From NCBI GenBank assembly GCA_015056125.1, contig SVGW01000024.1:1-39512 (forward strand): a DNA stretch of 39,512 nucleotides. Direction: 5' to 3'. Below are positions 22,846 to 29,866 of the stretch, one piece after another. The translations under genes and the position numbers were made by a program. The stretch's first letter is position 1; each line of letters begins with the position of its first letter. Source of the DNA: Clostridiales bacterium (GTDB taxonomy: Bacteria; Bacillota; Clostridia; Christensenellales; Aristaeellaceae). The notes under the pieces are model-generated. The model saw nothing but the letters and a program-made list of their open reading frames with translations, searched no databases and was not told the origin of the DNA.

Positions 22846-23688
22846 ATGCGCGATTTTCTCAAAAAAATGACGCTGCTCCTTTGCACGTGCGTTTTTCTGA
22901 TGAAAAGCGCGCATGTTTGCTTTGCGGACAGCCTCGCCCTGGTGGAAGCGTTTTTTTCTAATCCGGAAGAATATTCCGGCATGATTTTCGTGCCGGGAAA
23001 AGGGGAAATGCGCTACTATGCCCAAAATGATCCTCTTTGGGGGGCGCTGTGCTATGAACGGGAAAATTCTCAGCAGCGCCGTCCATTCCGTGATTCCGGA
23101 TGCAGCCCTTCCTCTGCGGCAATGGCGATTGCCTATTTGGTGCCGGAGGAAGAAATTCCTTCTATTGCAGCATATGCAAAAAAGGATTATTCGCTTTGTC
23201 CCTGCTCCCTAAACCAAGTTCGATGCAATAAAGCCCACCGCCGCTATTATCTTACCTCGCAGCGGGATTATCATCGCTTTTTACCGCTTATTCTTGGCGA
23301 TTTTGCTACCGGGAATAATACCTTTGGCGTATACAGCCGGGCGGAAAGCGCCGGAACAGCCACCAATTATATTCGCTATGTGGCCCAGGTATATGGGCTG
23401 CAATTGACTGTCACGGCTGATTTTCAGGAGGCTTGCCAGGCAATTCAAAGTGGAAGCGCCGTCATGAGCCTGGCTGGCATGGGCGGAGCTTTTACAAATG
23501 CCGGTCATTATGTATTTCTGGCTCATGTGGATGAAGAAAAGCTGTATGTGCTGGATCCTCTTCGCAGGGAGGAATATAACACCAATTATGCCAGCAGGCT
23601 GGAAATTATCGAGCCTGGGTTGGTAGCCCTTGAATTGGATGAAATTTGGGCTGCCCAGTTTGGCAACTTCTTTATTCTGAGCAAGTAG
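22846..23688 (+). CDS. Secreted C39-like papain-fold cysteine peptidase
   Basis: 280 residues with a signal peptide (residues 1 to about 27, ending in CFA). The mature part has the pattern of Peptidase_C39_2 proteins: YYAQNDPLWG, the catalytic Cys C86 in FRDSGCSPSSAAMAIAYL, then H221 in NAGHYVFLAHV and D237 in LYVLDP. Such proteins are exported cysteine peptidases or amidases of unknown substrate. The start is uncertain: the ATG at 22846 lies seven bases after AGGA, and ATG at 22840 and 22825 are in frame. It starts 35 bases after yebC and probably shares its transcript. The convergent spoIVFB gene ends ten bases after its stop, and I see no terminator hairpin between them. Confidence 0.75.
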   Translation: MRDFLKKMTLLLCTCVFLMKSAHVCFADSLALVEAFFSNPEEYSGMIFVPGKGEMRYYAQNDPLWGALCYERENSQQRRPFRDSGCSPSSAAMAIAYLVPEEEIPSIAAYAKKDYSLCPCSLNQVRCNKAHRRYYLTSQRDYHRFLPLILGDFATGNNTFGVYSRAESAGTATNYIRYVAQVYGLQLTVTADFQEACQAIQSGSAVMSLAGMGGAFTNAGHYVFLAHVDEEKLYVLDPLRREEYNTNYASRLEIIEPGLVALELDEIWAAQFGNFFILSK

Positions 23689-23698
23689 ACCTGGCAGA

Positions 23699-24580
23699 TT
23701 ATTTCCGCCTGGTTTTGAGCACGTCCTCAAGGGTTGCATCCTGGCGCTGCATCAGCGTTTCAAAAAAATCTTTTTCCAGAACGATCCCTTTTTCATCCAT
23801 TCCATCATCGGATAAAACATATATTCTATGCAACTTTCCTGTGTGCATAGCCGGAAGCAATTGCAAAAGGGGCATATGGCTCCCTGCTGCAATTTCTTTT
23901 ATTTCGATATATTCATGATCCTCCAGCCGCTTTCGTCTGGCAATCAAGGAGGTAATGTATCGTCCAATGCCTTGGCGTCCTTCCAATGCCGCTGCATACA
24001 TGAGATAAATCCCCGCAAATGCCGGCGATAAAATCAGCTTTCCCTGAATGCCATAATAGAGAGACAGTATCATCAGCCATGCGCTGAATAAATAACCAAT
24101 TCGAATCAGCCAGCGCGTTGCCGTGGTATAGGGGAGAAAAACGGATAAAACAGCCCGCAGCATTCGTCCGCCATCCATGGGCAGGGCGGGAAAAAGATTG
24201 AGAAGAAGCAAAAGAAGATTATGCTTTGCGAAAAGCCTCGCAAAAGAAAAGGAGAATATGCCGCATTGCTCCAAGGCTGCTGCCAGAAAGCAGCCGATCA
24301 GGCTGAATACGGGGCCAGCAAGGGCTGTGAGAAGAGCAGATAGGGGAGATGCCTCCTCCAAGTTAGCAAGGGTTATAACTGCCCCGTAGGGAGCAATTTC
24401 AATCTCTTCAATCGTTTGCCCCTGCCTTTTTGCAGCCAGCAAATGCCCTGTTTCGTGAAGGAGAAGGGCCAATAAGGATGAGGCCAGGCTTTCCGCAGCG
24501 CCGGTAATCAAAAAAACCATCCAGAAAAATAATAATGCGCTGTGAATCCGAAGCGCTGTTTTCCCAATACGAAATTTCAA
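23699..24580 (-). CDS. spoIVFB: Stage IV sporulation protein FB, intramembrane site-2 protease
   Basis: 293 residues of the M50 site-2 protease family, sporulation branch. The zinc motif H42-E43-x2-H46 (LLHETGHLLAA) and the third ligand D136 in NLFPALPMDGGRM lie in membrane segments; several further hydrophobic spans follow up to about residue 205. Residues about 235-293 look like the CBS-type domain that SpoIVFB has (LLPAMHTGKLHRIYVLSDD). SpoIVFB cleaves pro-sigma-K in the outer forespore membrane of the mother cell. The start is a TTG (24580) that overlaps the TGA of spoIVFA as TTGA, so translation is coupled; GAGGGG lies upstream. This arrangement with spoIVFA is the same as in Bacillus subtilis. 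Confidence 0.88.
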   Translation of the reverse strand: MKFRIGKTALRIHSALLFFWMVFLITGAAESLASSLLALLLHETGHLLAAKRQGQTIEEIEIAPYGAVITLANLEEASPLSALLTALAGPVFSLIGCFLAAALEQCGIFSFSFARLFAKHNLLLLLLNLFPALPMDGGRMLRAVLSVFLPYTTATRWLIRIGYLFSAWLMILSLYYGIQGKLILSPAFAGIYLMYAAALEGRQGIGRYITSLIARRKRLEDHEYIEIKEIAAGSHMPLLQLLPAMHTGKLHRIYVLSDDGMDEKGIVLEKDFFETLMQRQDATLEDVLKTRRK

Positions 24581-25224
24581 AGCGCACGATCCCCTCTGTA
24601 TTCCATCATGCCCGTTGGATCAATTGCCAGCCCGTCCTTCCTCACTTCGATCACCGCCTGCGCAGCAGGCAGAACCTGGCCAAGAAAAGTAGAAGACGTA
24701 ACATAATCGCCCTCTTGGACGGATATACTTGCAAGATTGTAATACAGAGTTTCCAGCCCATCCGCCTGGCGAATGCGAAGAATTTTTTCCTCATTATTTC
24801 CATGGGCAATGCTCATTACCTGCCCAGCGGCAACGGCATATACTTTGCTGTCGGCGGATTCATAGCCAAGATAGGGTTCATTCTGATCCCATGGATGGAT
24901 TAGCTCCCCAAAGCAAGGCTGGGTAAGCAGCGCATCTGGCGAAGAATCAAAAAACACCGACACCGTTTCCGGAAACAGATTACTTACAAAGCTGATTTTT
25001 CCAATGTCGCTGTCCCAATCGGTTTCAATGATATCCTGCACAGATGCAAGGATCGTTTTCCCAGATGGCAATGCGGCATTGCGAACGGAAGTGATTGCCA
25101 GCAGCAGCATACCGGCAAGGGCAAGATTCCTGGTTAAATGAACGCCAAAGGATGGCTTTGACGCCATGTATTCGATTCTGCTTTTCCTGCTTTCCTGCAT
25201 TTTTTCTTCAATTTTCTTAATCAT
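24577..25224 (-). CDS. spoIVFA: SpoIVFA-like LytM-domain protein
   Basis: 215 residues: a charged N-terminus (MIKKIEEKMQESRKSRIEYM), one membrane segment at about residues 35-50, and an extracytoplasmic LytM/M23-type domain (VYAVAAGQVMSIAHGNN, GLETLYYNLASISVQEGDYV, LGQVLPAAQAVIEVRKDGLA). The usual M23 zinc ligands are missing: the expected Y-x-H-L is YYNLASI, and no H-x-H is present, so the domain is not a peptidase. That fits SpoIVFA, which tethers SpoIVFB and holds it inactive until SpoIVB cuts it. The start ATG at 25224 follows AGGAGGGAG; an ATG 18 bases earlier would swallow this site. It has a sigma-E-like promoter and is divergent from rnhA. Confidence 0.82.
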   Translation of the reverse strand: MIKKIEEKMQESRKSRIEYMASKPSFGVHLTRNLALAGMLLLAITSVRNAALPSGKTILASVQDIIETDWDSDIGKISFVSNLFPETVSVFFDSSPDALLTQPCFGELIHPWDQNEPYLGYESADSKVYAVAAGQVMSIAHGNNEEKILRIRQADGLETLYYNLASISVQEGDYVTSSTFLGQVLPAAQAVIEVRKDGLAIDPTGMMEYRGDRAL

Positions 25225-25244
25225 TTTCTCCCTCCTTGCCATTT

Positions 25245-25274
25245 ATCCTATGAATCGCTTGGAAGGACTATGAC
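25245..25274 (-). promoter_or_regulatory. Sigma-E-like (mother-cell) promoter of spoIVFAB
   Basis: Minus strand: -35 GTCATAGT (25267-25274) against consensus GTCATATT, 14-base spacer, -10 CATAGGAT (25245-25252) against CATAnnnT. It lies just before the ribosome site of spoIVFA. In B. subtilis this operon is sigma-E dependent. Confidence 0.75.
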
Positions 25275-25293
25275 AAAAACATGGGTGGCCCAA

Positions 25294-25322
25294 TTGCATT
25301 TCCATACAAGATATGGTAGAAT
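25294..25322 (+). promoter_or_regulatory. Sigma-A promoter of rnhA
   Basis: -35 TTGCAT (25294-25299), 17-base spacer, -10 TAGAAT (25317-25322), 46 bases before the start. It lies beside the divergent sigma-E-like promoter. Confidence 0.75.
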
Positions 25323-25368
25323 AGGCAGCGGTTCATCCAGCATTATACCCGAACGGAGGCTCCCGGTA

Positions 25369-25884
25369 ATGATGAGCGAAAACCTCAAAGCAGTAGATAT
25401 CTTTACGGATGGCGCCTGCTCTGGCAATCCTGGCCCCGGCGGCTGGGCAGCCATCCTTCGATATGGGCAGCACGAAATGGAAATCAGCGGCAGCATGCCC
25501 CAGACCACCAATAACCGCATGGAAGTATTTGCAGTAATCAGCGCCCTGGGGAAATTGAAAACCCGATGCCATGTGACCGTGCATTCTGATTCCGCGTACC
25601 TGATCAATGCTTTTAATCAGCACTGGATTGAAAACTGGCAAAAGCGCGGCTGGAAAAACAGCGAAGGCAAGCCAGTGGAAAACCAGGATCTGTGGCGCCT
25701 TCTTTTGCTTACCATCAATAAAAAAGGCCATGTGATGGTATTTAATAAAGTGAAGGGCCATGCCGATCACCCGGAAAATATTCGCTGCGATGCCCTTGCA
25801 CGGGAGGCAATTAAACAGTATCTTGCCCGAAATCCTGATTTAGGAGATCCGGAAAACATAAATATCCTTCATTCTCAGGAATAA
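25369..25884 (+). CDS. rnhA: Ribonuclease HI
   Basis: 171 residues of RNase H type 1, which cuts RNA in RNA-DNA hybrids. The catalytic set is complete: D14 (IFTDGACSGNPGPGGWA), E52 (NNRMEVFAVISAL), D74 (VHSDSAYLINAF) and D141 (NIRCDALAREAIKQ), with H131 in KGHADHPEN. The basic-protrusion region IENWQKRGWKNSEGKPVEN is present, as in the E. coli type. The start is ATG 25369, nine bases after GGAGG; the longer frame from 25270 runs over the promoter. It is a single-gene unit. Confidence 0.95.
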   Translation: MMSENLKAVDIFTDGACSGNPGPGGWAAILRYGQHEMEISGSMPQTTNNRMEVFAVISALGKLKTRCHVTVHSDSAYLINAFNQHWIENWQKRGWKNSEGKPVENQDLWRLLLLTINKKGHVMVFNKVKGHADHPENIRCDALAREAIKQYLARNPDLGDPENINILHSQE

Positions 25885-26051
25885 AAAATGAGGCGGCAAG
25901 GCCGCAAAAAAGGGAGTTTACATGGACGTAAGTGACTGCATTTTGCAGCCGAAGCCAACACAGAAAGCAAAAATGGCCGCATTCTTGCAGCCATTTTTGC
26001 GTTTGCAGGGTTTGTCAGCGGTCTGAGGCGGCAATTCTGCCGCATTTTGCA
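25885..26051. terminator. Hairpin-rich convergent terminator region
   Basis: Four hairpins lie between rnhA and the convergent anti-sigma gene: GCGGC-AAG-GCCGC (25893-25905), which read leftwards is followed by CTCATTTTTTATT; CTGCA-TTT-TGCAG (25936-25948); a perfect 11-bp stem GCAAAAATGGC / GCCATTTTTGC (25967-26000); and GCGGCA-ATTC-TGCCGC followed by ATTTTG. The first can stop leftward and the last two rightward transcription. A 34-codon frame at 25922-26026 after AAGGGAG crosses the hairpins and is doubtful. Confidence 0.6.
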
Positions 26052-27026
26052 TTAACCCTTTGGATATATTATTTCACCTGGGGTTTCAATAAAGCTGGGA
26101 CGCACGTTTTTGATCCATTCATCGAAAGCCGCTTGCGTTTCCTGATCGCACAGGGGAATTTCATCGCCTTTATGAAAAAGCGCTATTACGCCATCGCTGC
26201 ATTTGATTTGGATTTTCTCCAGTTGCTCCCAATCCCAGGATTCAGCTTTTTCATAGCGGCTCAGTTGCAGATCCCCTGATATAGTTACCCCTGATTCCAT
26301 AAGGGTAATGAGCTCATCTTGAGTAGCTGGGCCGAAAGCAACTGTGTAAATCTCCCCATCGATCCAGTAGTAATTGCAGCGGAAGCCGCTCATGGGCCAG
26401 GCGAACAGCCAATCGCCGTTGGGAAGATGAATCACGTTGCGCTCGTTGTGTTCATAACTGTTCACATAGACAGGATGATCAAAATCCCGGCCTAAGAGCA
26501 TTCCCAGTGCGGCATAGCAGTATTCCACCTCCATCAACCCGCCGCTACTCCAGTCCGCGCTCCTTTTATCGATTGGGCCGTAAGAATACCTGCTATAGCC
26601 AAAGAAATGACGGTATTCTTCGCTGGGCGTCATTTGAATCATCAGGCACCCTTGCTCCGTGCGCACGAGTTTTGCATTTTCAATATAACGCATAGGGATA
26701 TTGGCGTAAAGCCCATAGATCACATGGGGATGGGTTGCTACAAAGATTCCGCCAAATGCGATTATGATGGTGCAAAGAACGGCCAGAATCTTCCACTTTT
26801 TCATTTTCCATGCCTGTTTTTTCACAAATTTTTTAAAATTTTTGGCGTCATCCGGCAGGGGAAGAGTAGAAAAACTTCCCGATCTCATGACGGTAATCAC
26901 TTGATTGCACTCCGGGCATTCCTTTACATGGTTTTCTACGCTTTCCTTGCTTTCTGTGCTGCACGCATGATCGATTACCAGGGGCATCAAATCTCTGGCT
27001 ACCTGGCAGGAAATCTTATCAGCCAT
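26052..27026 (-). CDS. Zinc-finger anti-sigma factor (ZAS type)
   Basis: 324 residues. The N-terminal zinc-binding anti-sigma domain has H33-x3-C37-x2-C40 (ENHVKECPECNQV). Residues about 79-98 are a membrane segment (KWKILAVLCTIIIAFGGIFV). The remaining 225 residues are outside the cell and rich in Tyr and Trp (GYSRYSYGPIDK, NGDWLFAWPMSGFRCNYYWI); I do not recognise their fold, and this part probably senses the signal. The ATG at 27026 has AGGAGG before it and lies two bases after the sigma gene stop, the standard layout of a sigma/anti-sigma pair. It would hold the sigma factor at the membrane until an envelope signal arrives. Confidence 0.85.
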   Translation of the reverse strand: MADKISCQVARDLMPLVIDHACSTESKESVENHVKECPECNQVITVMRSGSFSTLPLPDDAKNFKKFVKKQAWKMKKWKILAVLCTIIIAFGGIFVATHPHVIYGLYANIPMRYIENAKLVRTEQGCLMIQMTPSEEYRHFFGYSRYSYGPIDKRSADWSSGGLMEVEYCYAALGMLLGRDFDHPVYVNSYEHNERNVIHLPNGDWLFAWPMSGFRCNYYWIDGEIYTVAFGPATQDELITLMESGVTISGDLQLSRYEKAESWDWEQLEKIQIKCSDGVIALFHKGDEIPLCDQETQAAFDEWIKNVRPSFIETPGEIIYPKG

Positions 27027-27028
27027 GC

Positions 27029-27508
27029 TTATTCCTCCTTCAGCGCTTCCTGTAATTGTTGCTTTGCGCGGTAGAAAATGACTCTTGCCCATCCATCGCC
27101 CTTTTCAAAAAGCGCGCCAATTTCCGAAAAAGGCAATTCTCCAAATACCCGCAACGTAAATACCTCTTTATAGGGCTCTTCCAAGCGATGCAGCATATAA
27201 TGAATCTGGCGTGCTGTATCCCGATCCAGAAAGATGCTTTCAAAATGTTTCTGATCTGGAAGGAATTCCAAATCAACATCAAACGCCTGTTTTTTCTGCT
27301 TTCTGATAGAAGAAATATAAAGATTATGAGCAATGCTGCACAGATACGTATCCACTGAAGATTGGCCCTTGAAGGCATCGGGGTTTTTGAGCATTCGAAA
27401 AAATGTTTCCTGAGTGATTTCTTCTGCCGTGTGGGCATTGCGGGTGAGGGAGAGGACAAAGGAATAGACCTTGCGGAAATAGCGCGCATAAACCGCTTCA
27501 AAATCCAT
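27029..27508 (-). CDS. ECF-type RNA polymerase sigma factor
   Basis: 159 residues with the two ECF regions. Region 2 has DFEAVYARYFRKVYSFVLSL, the AEEITQETFFRML block and the DTYLCSIAHNLYISSIRK end. Region 4 has LHRLEEPYKEVFTLRVFGEL and SEIGALFEKGDGWARVIFYR. The start is the ATG at 27508, eight bases after AAGGGG; the longer frame from 27601 passes through the promoter and the upstream gene. A near-ideal ECF promoter precedes it, so it very likely transcribes its own gene. Target genes may include the cell-wall carboxypeptidase next to it, but no second such promoter was found in front of that gene. Confidence 0.9.
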   Translation of the reverse strand: MDFEAVYARYFRKVYSFVLSLTRNAHTAEEITQETFFRMLKNPDAFKGQSSVDTYLCSIAHNLYISSIRKQKKQAFDVDLEFLPDQKHFESIFLDRDTARQIHYMLHRLEEPYKEVFTLRVFGELPFSEIGALFEKGDGWARVIFYRAKQQLQEALKEE

Positions 27509-27531
27509 TCTCATCACCCCTTCATCTCTTA

Positions 27532-27557
27532 GACGCTGAAGTTTAAAATCCGTTACA
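27532..27557 (-). promoter_or_regulatory. ECF-type autoregulatory promoter
   Basis: Minus strand: -35 TGTAAC (27552-27557), 16-base spacer, -10 CGTC (27532-27535, CGTCTAA), the pattern used by sigma-W/M-like factors. The -35 overlaps the stop codon of the upstream carboxypeptidase gene. Confidence 0.82.
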
Positions 27558-28395
27558 AAAATTTTCTGCAATATTTTTGTATATATTCTTCCAGGCACCA
27601 ATTTTCTTCTTTCATCATTTTTGCCGCTTCGATGCCCACATAGCGAATATGCCAGGGTTCATCAGAAATGCCTGTAATATATTCCTTTTCGGCTGCATAG
27701 CGAATGACAAAGCCATATTCATGGCAGTGCTCCTGGAGCCATTTATGCTGCTCCGTATCGTGAAAGGATTTACCTGGCACCGTTATATCAAGAGCGAGGC
27801 CCGTATGATGCTCGCTGCTGCCAGGGGTGGCCACCCGACGCTTCACAGCTTCCAATGCTTTTTCATCCGATAGCCCATTGACCGTTAAATACTTTTGATA
27901 TTTATCATCCCAAATCTTCTGTTGATCTGCCACAGAGCGATAAGCCTCACTGATCTGCCAAACCGTAATGCCATCCGCATGTGCATCTTTCAGCATTTCC
28001 ATCAAGGCCACAATAGTTTCGGCATCCGCCATCATATTTTGTTCCTTCGGAGTAAACAAACCGGTTTCTATATCGTTGATTGACACAAGATTATTGGGTA
28101 CATAGCCTGCAGGTAACGGATTTTTTTCGTTTACCAGCAATGGAATCTGAAATGGAATATCCGTAGGTGCCGGCGTAATTGCTGTTACGATTGACTCTGG
28201 ATTCAAGGATTGCATATTCTCAGAATATGCGGTTATAATGGGATCAGGATTGCCATAGTACGGCTGTAAAAAGAAAACGCAAAGACCTATTAAAAGAAGA
28301 AGACCAATAGCAGATACCAGGGGAGAGGAAATTGCTTTTTTCCACTTGGGCGTAATGACAGAGCCAGGATAGCTGATTGCTTTTTGCTTTTTCAT
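27553..28395 (-). CDS. Membrane-anchored D-alanyl-D-alanine carboxypeptidase (VanY, M15B)
   Basis: 280 residues. A basic N-terminus is followed by one membrane segment (about residues 27-46, VSAIGLLLLIGLCVFFL) and a linker. The M15B zinc peptidase domain has ISEAYRSVADQQKIWDDKY, the ligand motif SSEHHTGLALDI (H and D) and EPWHIRYVG (catalytic Glu region and third ligand H). Such enzymes trim the last D-Ala from cell-wall stem peptides outside the membrane. The start is not certain: ATG 28395 was taken, and a GTG at 28407 after AAGGAT is possible. The ECF sigma pair follows at once; its promoter lies over this gene's stop, so a functional link to envelope stress is plausible. Confidence 0.85.
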   Translation of the reverse strand: MKKQKAISYPGSVITPKWKKAISSPLVSAIGLLLLIGLCVFFLQPYYGNPDPIITAYSENMQSLNPESIVTAITPAPTDIPFQIPLLVNEKNPLPAGYVPNNLVSINDIETGLFTPKEQNMMADAETIVALMEMLKDAHADGITVWQISEAYRSVADQQKIWDDKYQKYLTVNGLSDEKALEAVKRRVATPGSSEHHTGLALDITVPGKSFHDTEQHKWLQEHCHEYGFVIRYAAEKEYITGISDEPWHIRYVGIEAAKMMKEENWCLEEYIQKYCRKFL

Positions 28396-28570
28396 TCGTT
28401 TCTTCACATCCTTGTCAAAGTGATTTTCTATCAATAAAGACGGTATATGGATGCGAAATGATTCGATACAATGGAAGAATTTACAATTCCGTGTGGTCAT
28501 ATCCAAGCTGCGCAATGCAAAAACAGGGGAGCGGAGGCTATATTAAAGTACGCCTATTCATTTATAAAAC

Positions 28571-28598
28571 TCTTCGCAAAAGAAAACTTTTGCGAAGA
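28571..28598. repeat. Perfect 28-base dyad (11-6-11) upstream of the Xer-like gene
   Basis: Arms TCTTCGCAAAA (28571-28581) and TTTTGCGAAGA (28588-28598) are perfect inverted copies around GAAAAC. The dyad ends four bases before the -35 of the recombinase gene. It has no proper T tract on the plus strand and only GTTTTATAA on the minus, and it lies between divergent genes, so a terminator is unlikely. A recombinase binding site or an operator fits better. The rest of the 28396-28732 gap holds the promoter and nothing else I can name. Confidence 0.6.
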
Positions 28599-28601
28599 AT
28601 A

Positions 28602-28630
28602 TAGACAAAAAGGGGAGGATATGGTATACT
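28602..28630 (+). promoter_or_regulatory. Sigma-A promoter of the Xer-like gene
   Basis: -35 TAGACA (28602-28607), 17-base spacer, -10 TATACT (28625-28630); the leader is about 95 bases. Confidence 0.72.
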
Positions 28631-28732
28631 TTTTTCGAAAATGATCTTTTGCACAGCGTCAGCTGTTCCTTTTTCACTTCATCATCTGCACTTGCTTCAA
28701 TTGCCACCATTCTATCTAATGGAGTTGATTTC

Positions 28733-29818
28733 ATGAATGAATCCCTGGATTATCGTGCGCAAGTCGATGCGAAACGCATGGATCGCCTGCGTATTTTAGA
28801 AAAAGAATTGCCTGTAGTTTGTACGGATTATTTTCGTTCCATTGCCCAAACCACCAGCACTCTCACCCGTCTGGCCTATGCCTATGATTTCAGGCTCTTT
28901 TTTCAATACCTGACCAGTGAAAATCCGCTCTTTGCAGACGTGGGCGTTCGGCTGATAGATGATGACGATTTAAAGAAAATCAAGAAGCGGGATATCGATG
29001 GCTATCAGGATTATCTAAGTCAATACTATGTAACCGATGAAGAAAGCGGCGAATCCCATGTAGTGCAGAATCACGAGCTGGGTATTATGCGAAAGTTGAG
29101 TTCTCTGCGCTCCTTATTTGAATATTTGTTTCAAAATGGCCATGTAGATGCCAACATTACCACTTTAATCTCTTTGCCCAAGCTGCATGATAAGCCGATT
29201 TTACGGCTTGAAGCCGATGAAATGCAAAAATTATTGGATACGGTATCCACCGGCGATGGATTAAGTGAGCGTCAGCAAAAGCTGCTCAAATTCACCCGAA
29301 TTCGGGATACGGCTATGCTGTTGCTGTTTCTGGGCACCGGCATCCGTGTCAGCGAGTGCGTTGGCCTCAATATTGAGGATATCGATTTTTCTTTGAATGC
29401 TTTCCTGGTAACCCGCAAGGGCGGCGATCAGACGATTCTGTATTTTCCCGAGCAAGTAGCCGCTGCTTTGCAGGATTATCTTGCCCAGCGGGAGGAAATT
29501 ATTCCCTTGGAAGGCCATGAGGATGCGCTTTTTCTTTCTATGCAAAAACGCAGGATCACCCAGCGCGCCGTGCAAAACCTGGTCAAAAAATATGCTCAAG
29601 TGGCAGCGCCGTTAAAGCGCAAAATCAGCCCCCATAAGCTTCGAAGTACCTTTGGCACCAATCTGTATCAGGAAACCGGCGATATTTATCTGGTGGCCGA
29701 TGTGCTGGGGCATTCGGATGTAAATACCACCAGGCGGCATTATGCGGCCATGTCCGATGCGCATAAGCGGGAAGCCGCCAAGAGAATTGCATTGCCTAAG
29801 AGGGATAAAGACGAATAA
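28733..29818 (+). CDS. Xer-like tyrosine recombinase
   Basis: 361 residues. The N-terminal SAM-like core-binding domain (residues 25-150) is longer than in XerC/XerD, which are near 300, and the total is close to the single-recombinase type XerS (about 356). The catalytic set is complete: R205 (GTGIRVSECVGL), K229 (VTRKGGDQ), H301-x2-R304 (SPHKLRSTFGTNL), H327 (VLGHSDVNTTRRHY) and nucleophile Y337. It may resolve chromosome dimers; integrase-type mobility seems unlikely because no att-like repeats or cargo genes surround it. GGAG lies eight bases before the ATG at 28733; an upstream frame from 28649 lacks a ribosome site. It is a single-gene unit. Confidence 0.85.
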   Translation: MNESLDYRAQVDAKRMDRLRILEKELPVVCTDYFRSIAQTTSTLTRLAYAYDFRLFFQYLTSENPLFADVGVRLIDDDDLKKIKKRDIDGYQDYLSQYYVTDEESGESHVVQNHELGIMRKLSSLRSLFEYLFQNGHVDANITTLISLPKLHDKPILRLEADEMQKLLDTVSTGDGLSERQQKLLKFTRIRDTAMLLLFLGTGIRVSECVGLNIEDIDFSLNAFLVTRKGGDQTILYFPEQVAAALQDYLAQREEIIPLEGHEDALFLSMQKRRITQRAVQNLVKKYAQVAAPLKRKISPHKLRSTFGTNLYQETGDIYLVADVLGHSDVNTTRRHYAAMSDAHKREAAKRIALPKRDKDE

Positions 29819-29832
29819 TATGGAAATAATGA

Positions 29833-29866
29833 AAAAGCAGCGTTTCAGGCGCTGCTTTTGATTTTA
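29833..29866. terminator. Bidirectional intrinsic terminator
   Basis: Ten-base-pair stem AAAAGCAGCG (29833-29842) / CGCTGCTTTT (29850-29859), then GATTTTAT. The stop of the convergent GH127 gene lies at 29864; leftwards the stem is followed by its own TTTT and CATT. Confidence 0.82.

Noticed and set aside
28571..28598. The dyad as an intrinsic terminator
   Set aside because: It lies between divergent genes, and neither strand has a proper T tract after the stem.
28377..28604. 75-codon plus-strand frame in the gap before the Xer-like gene
   Set aside because: No ribosome site; it overlaps the VanY start and the dyad, and has no family character.
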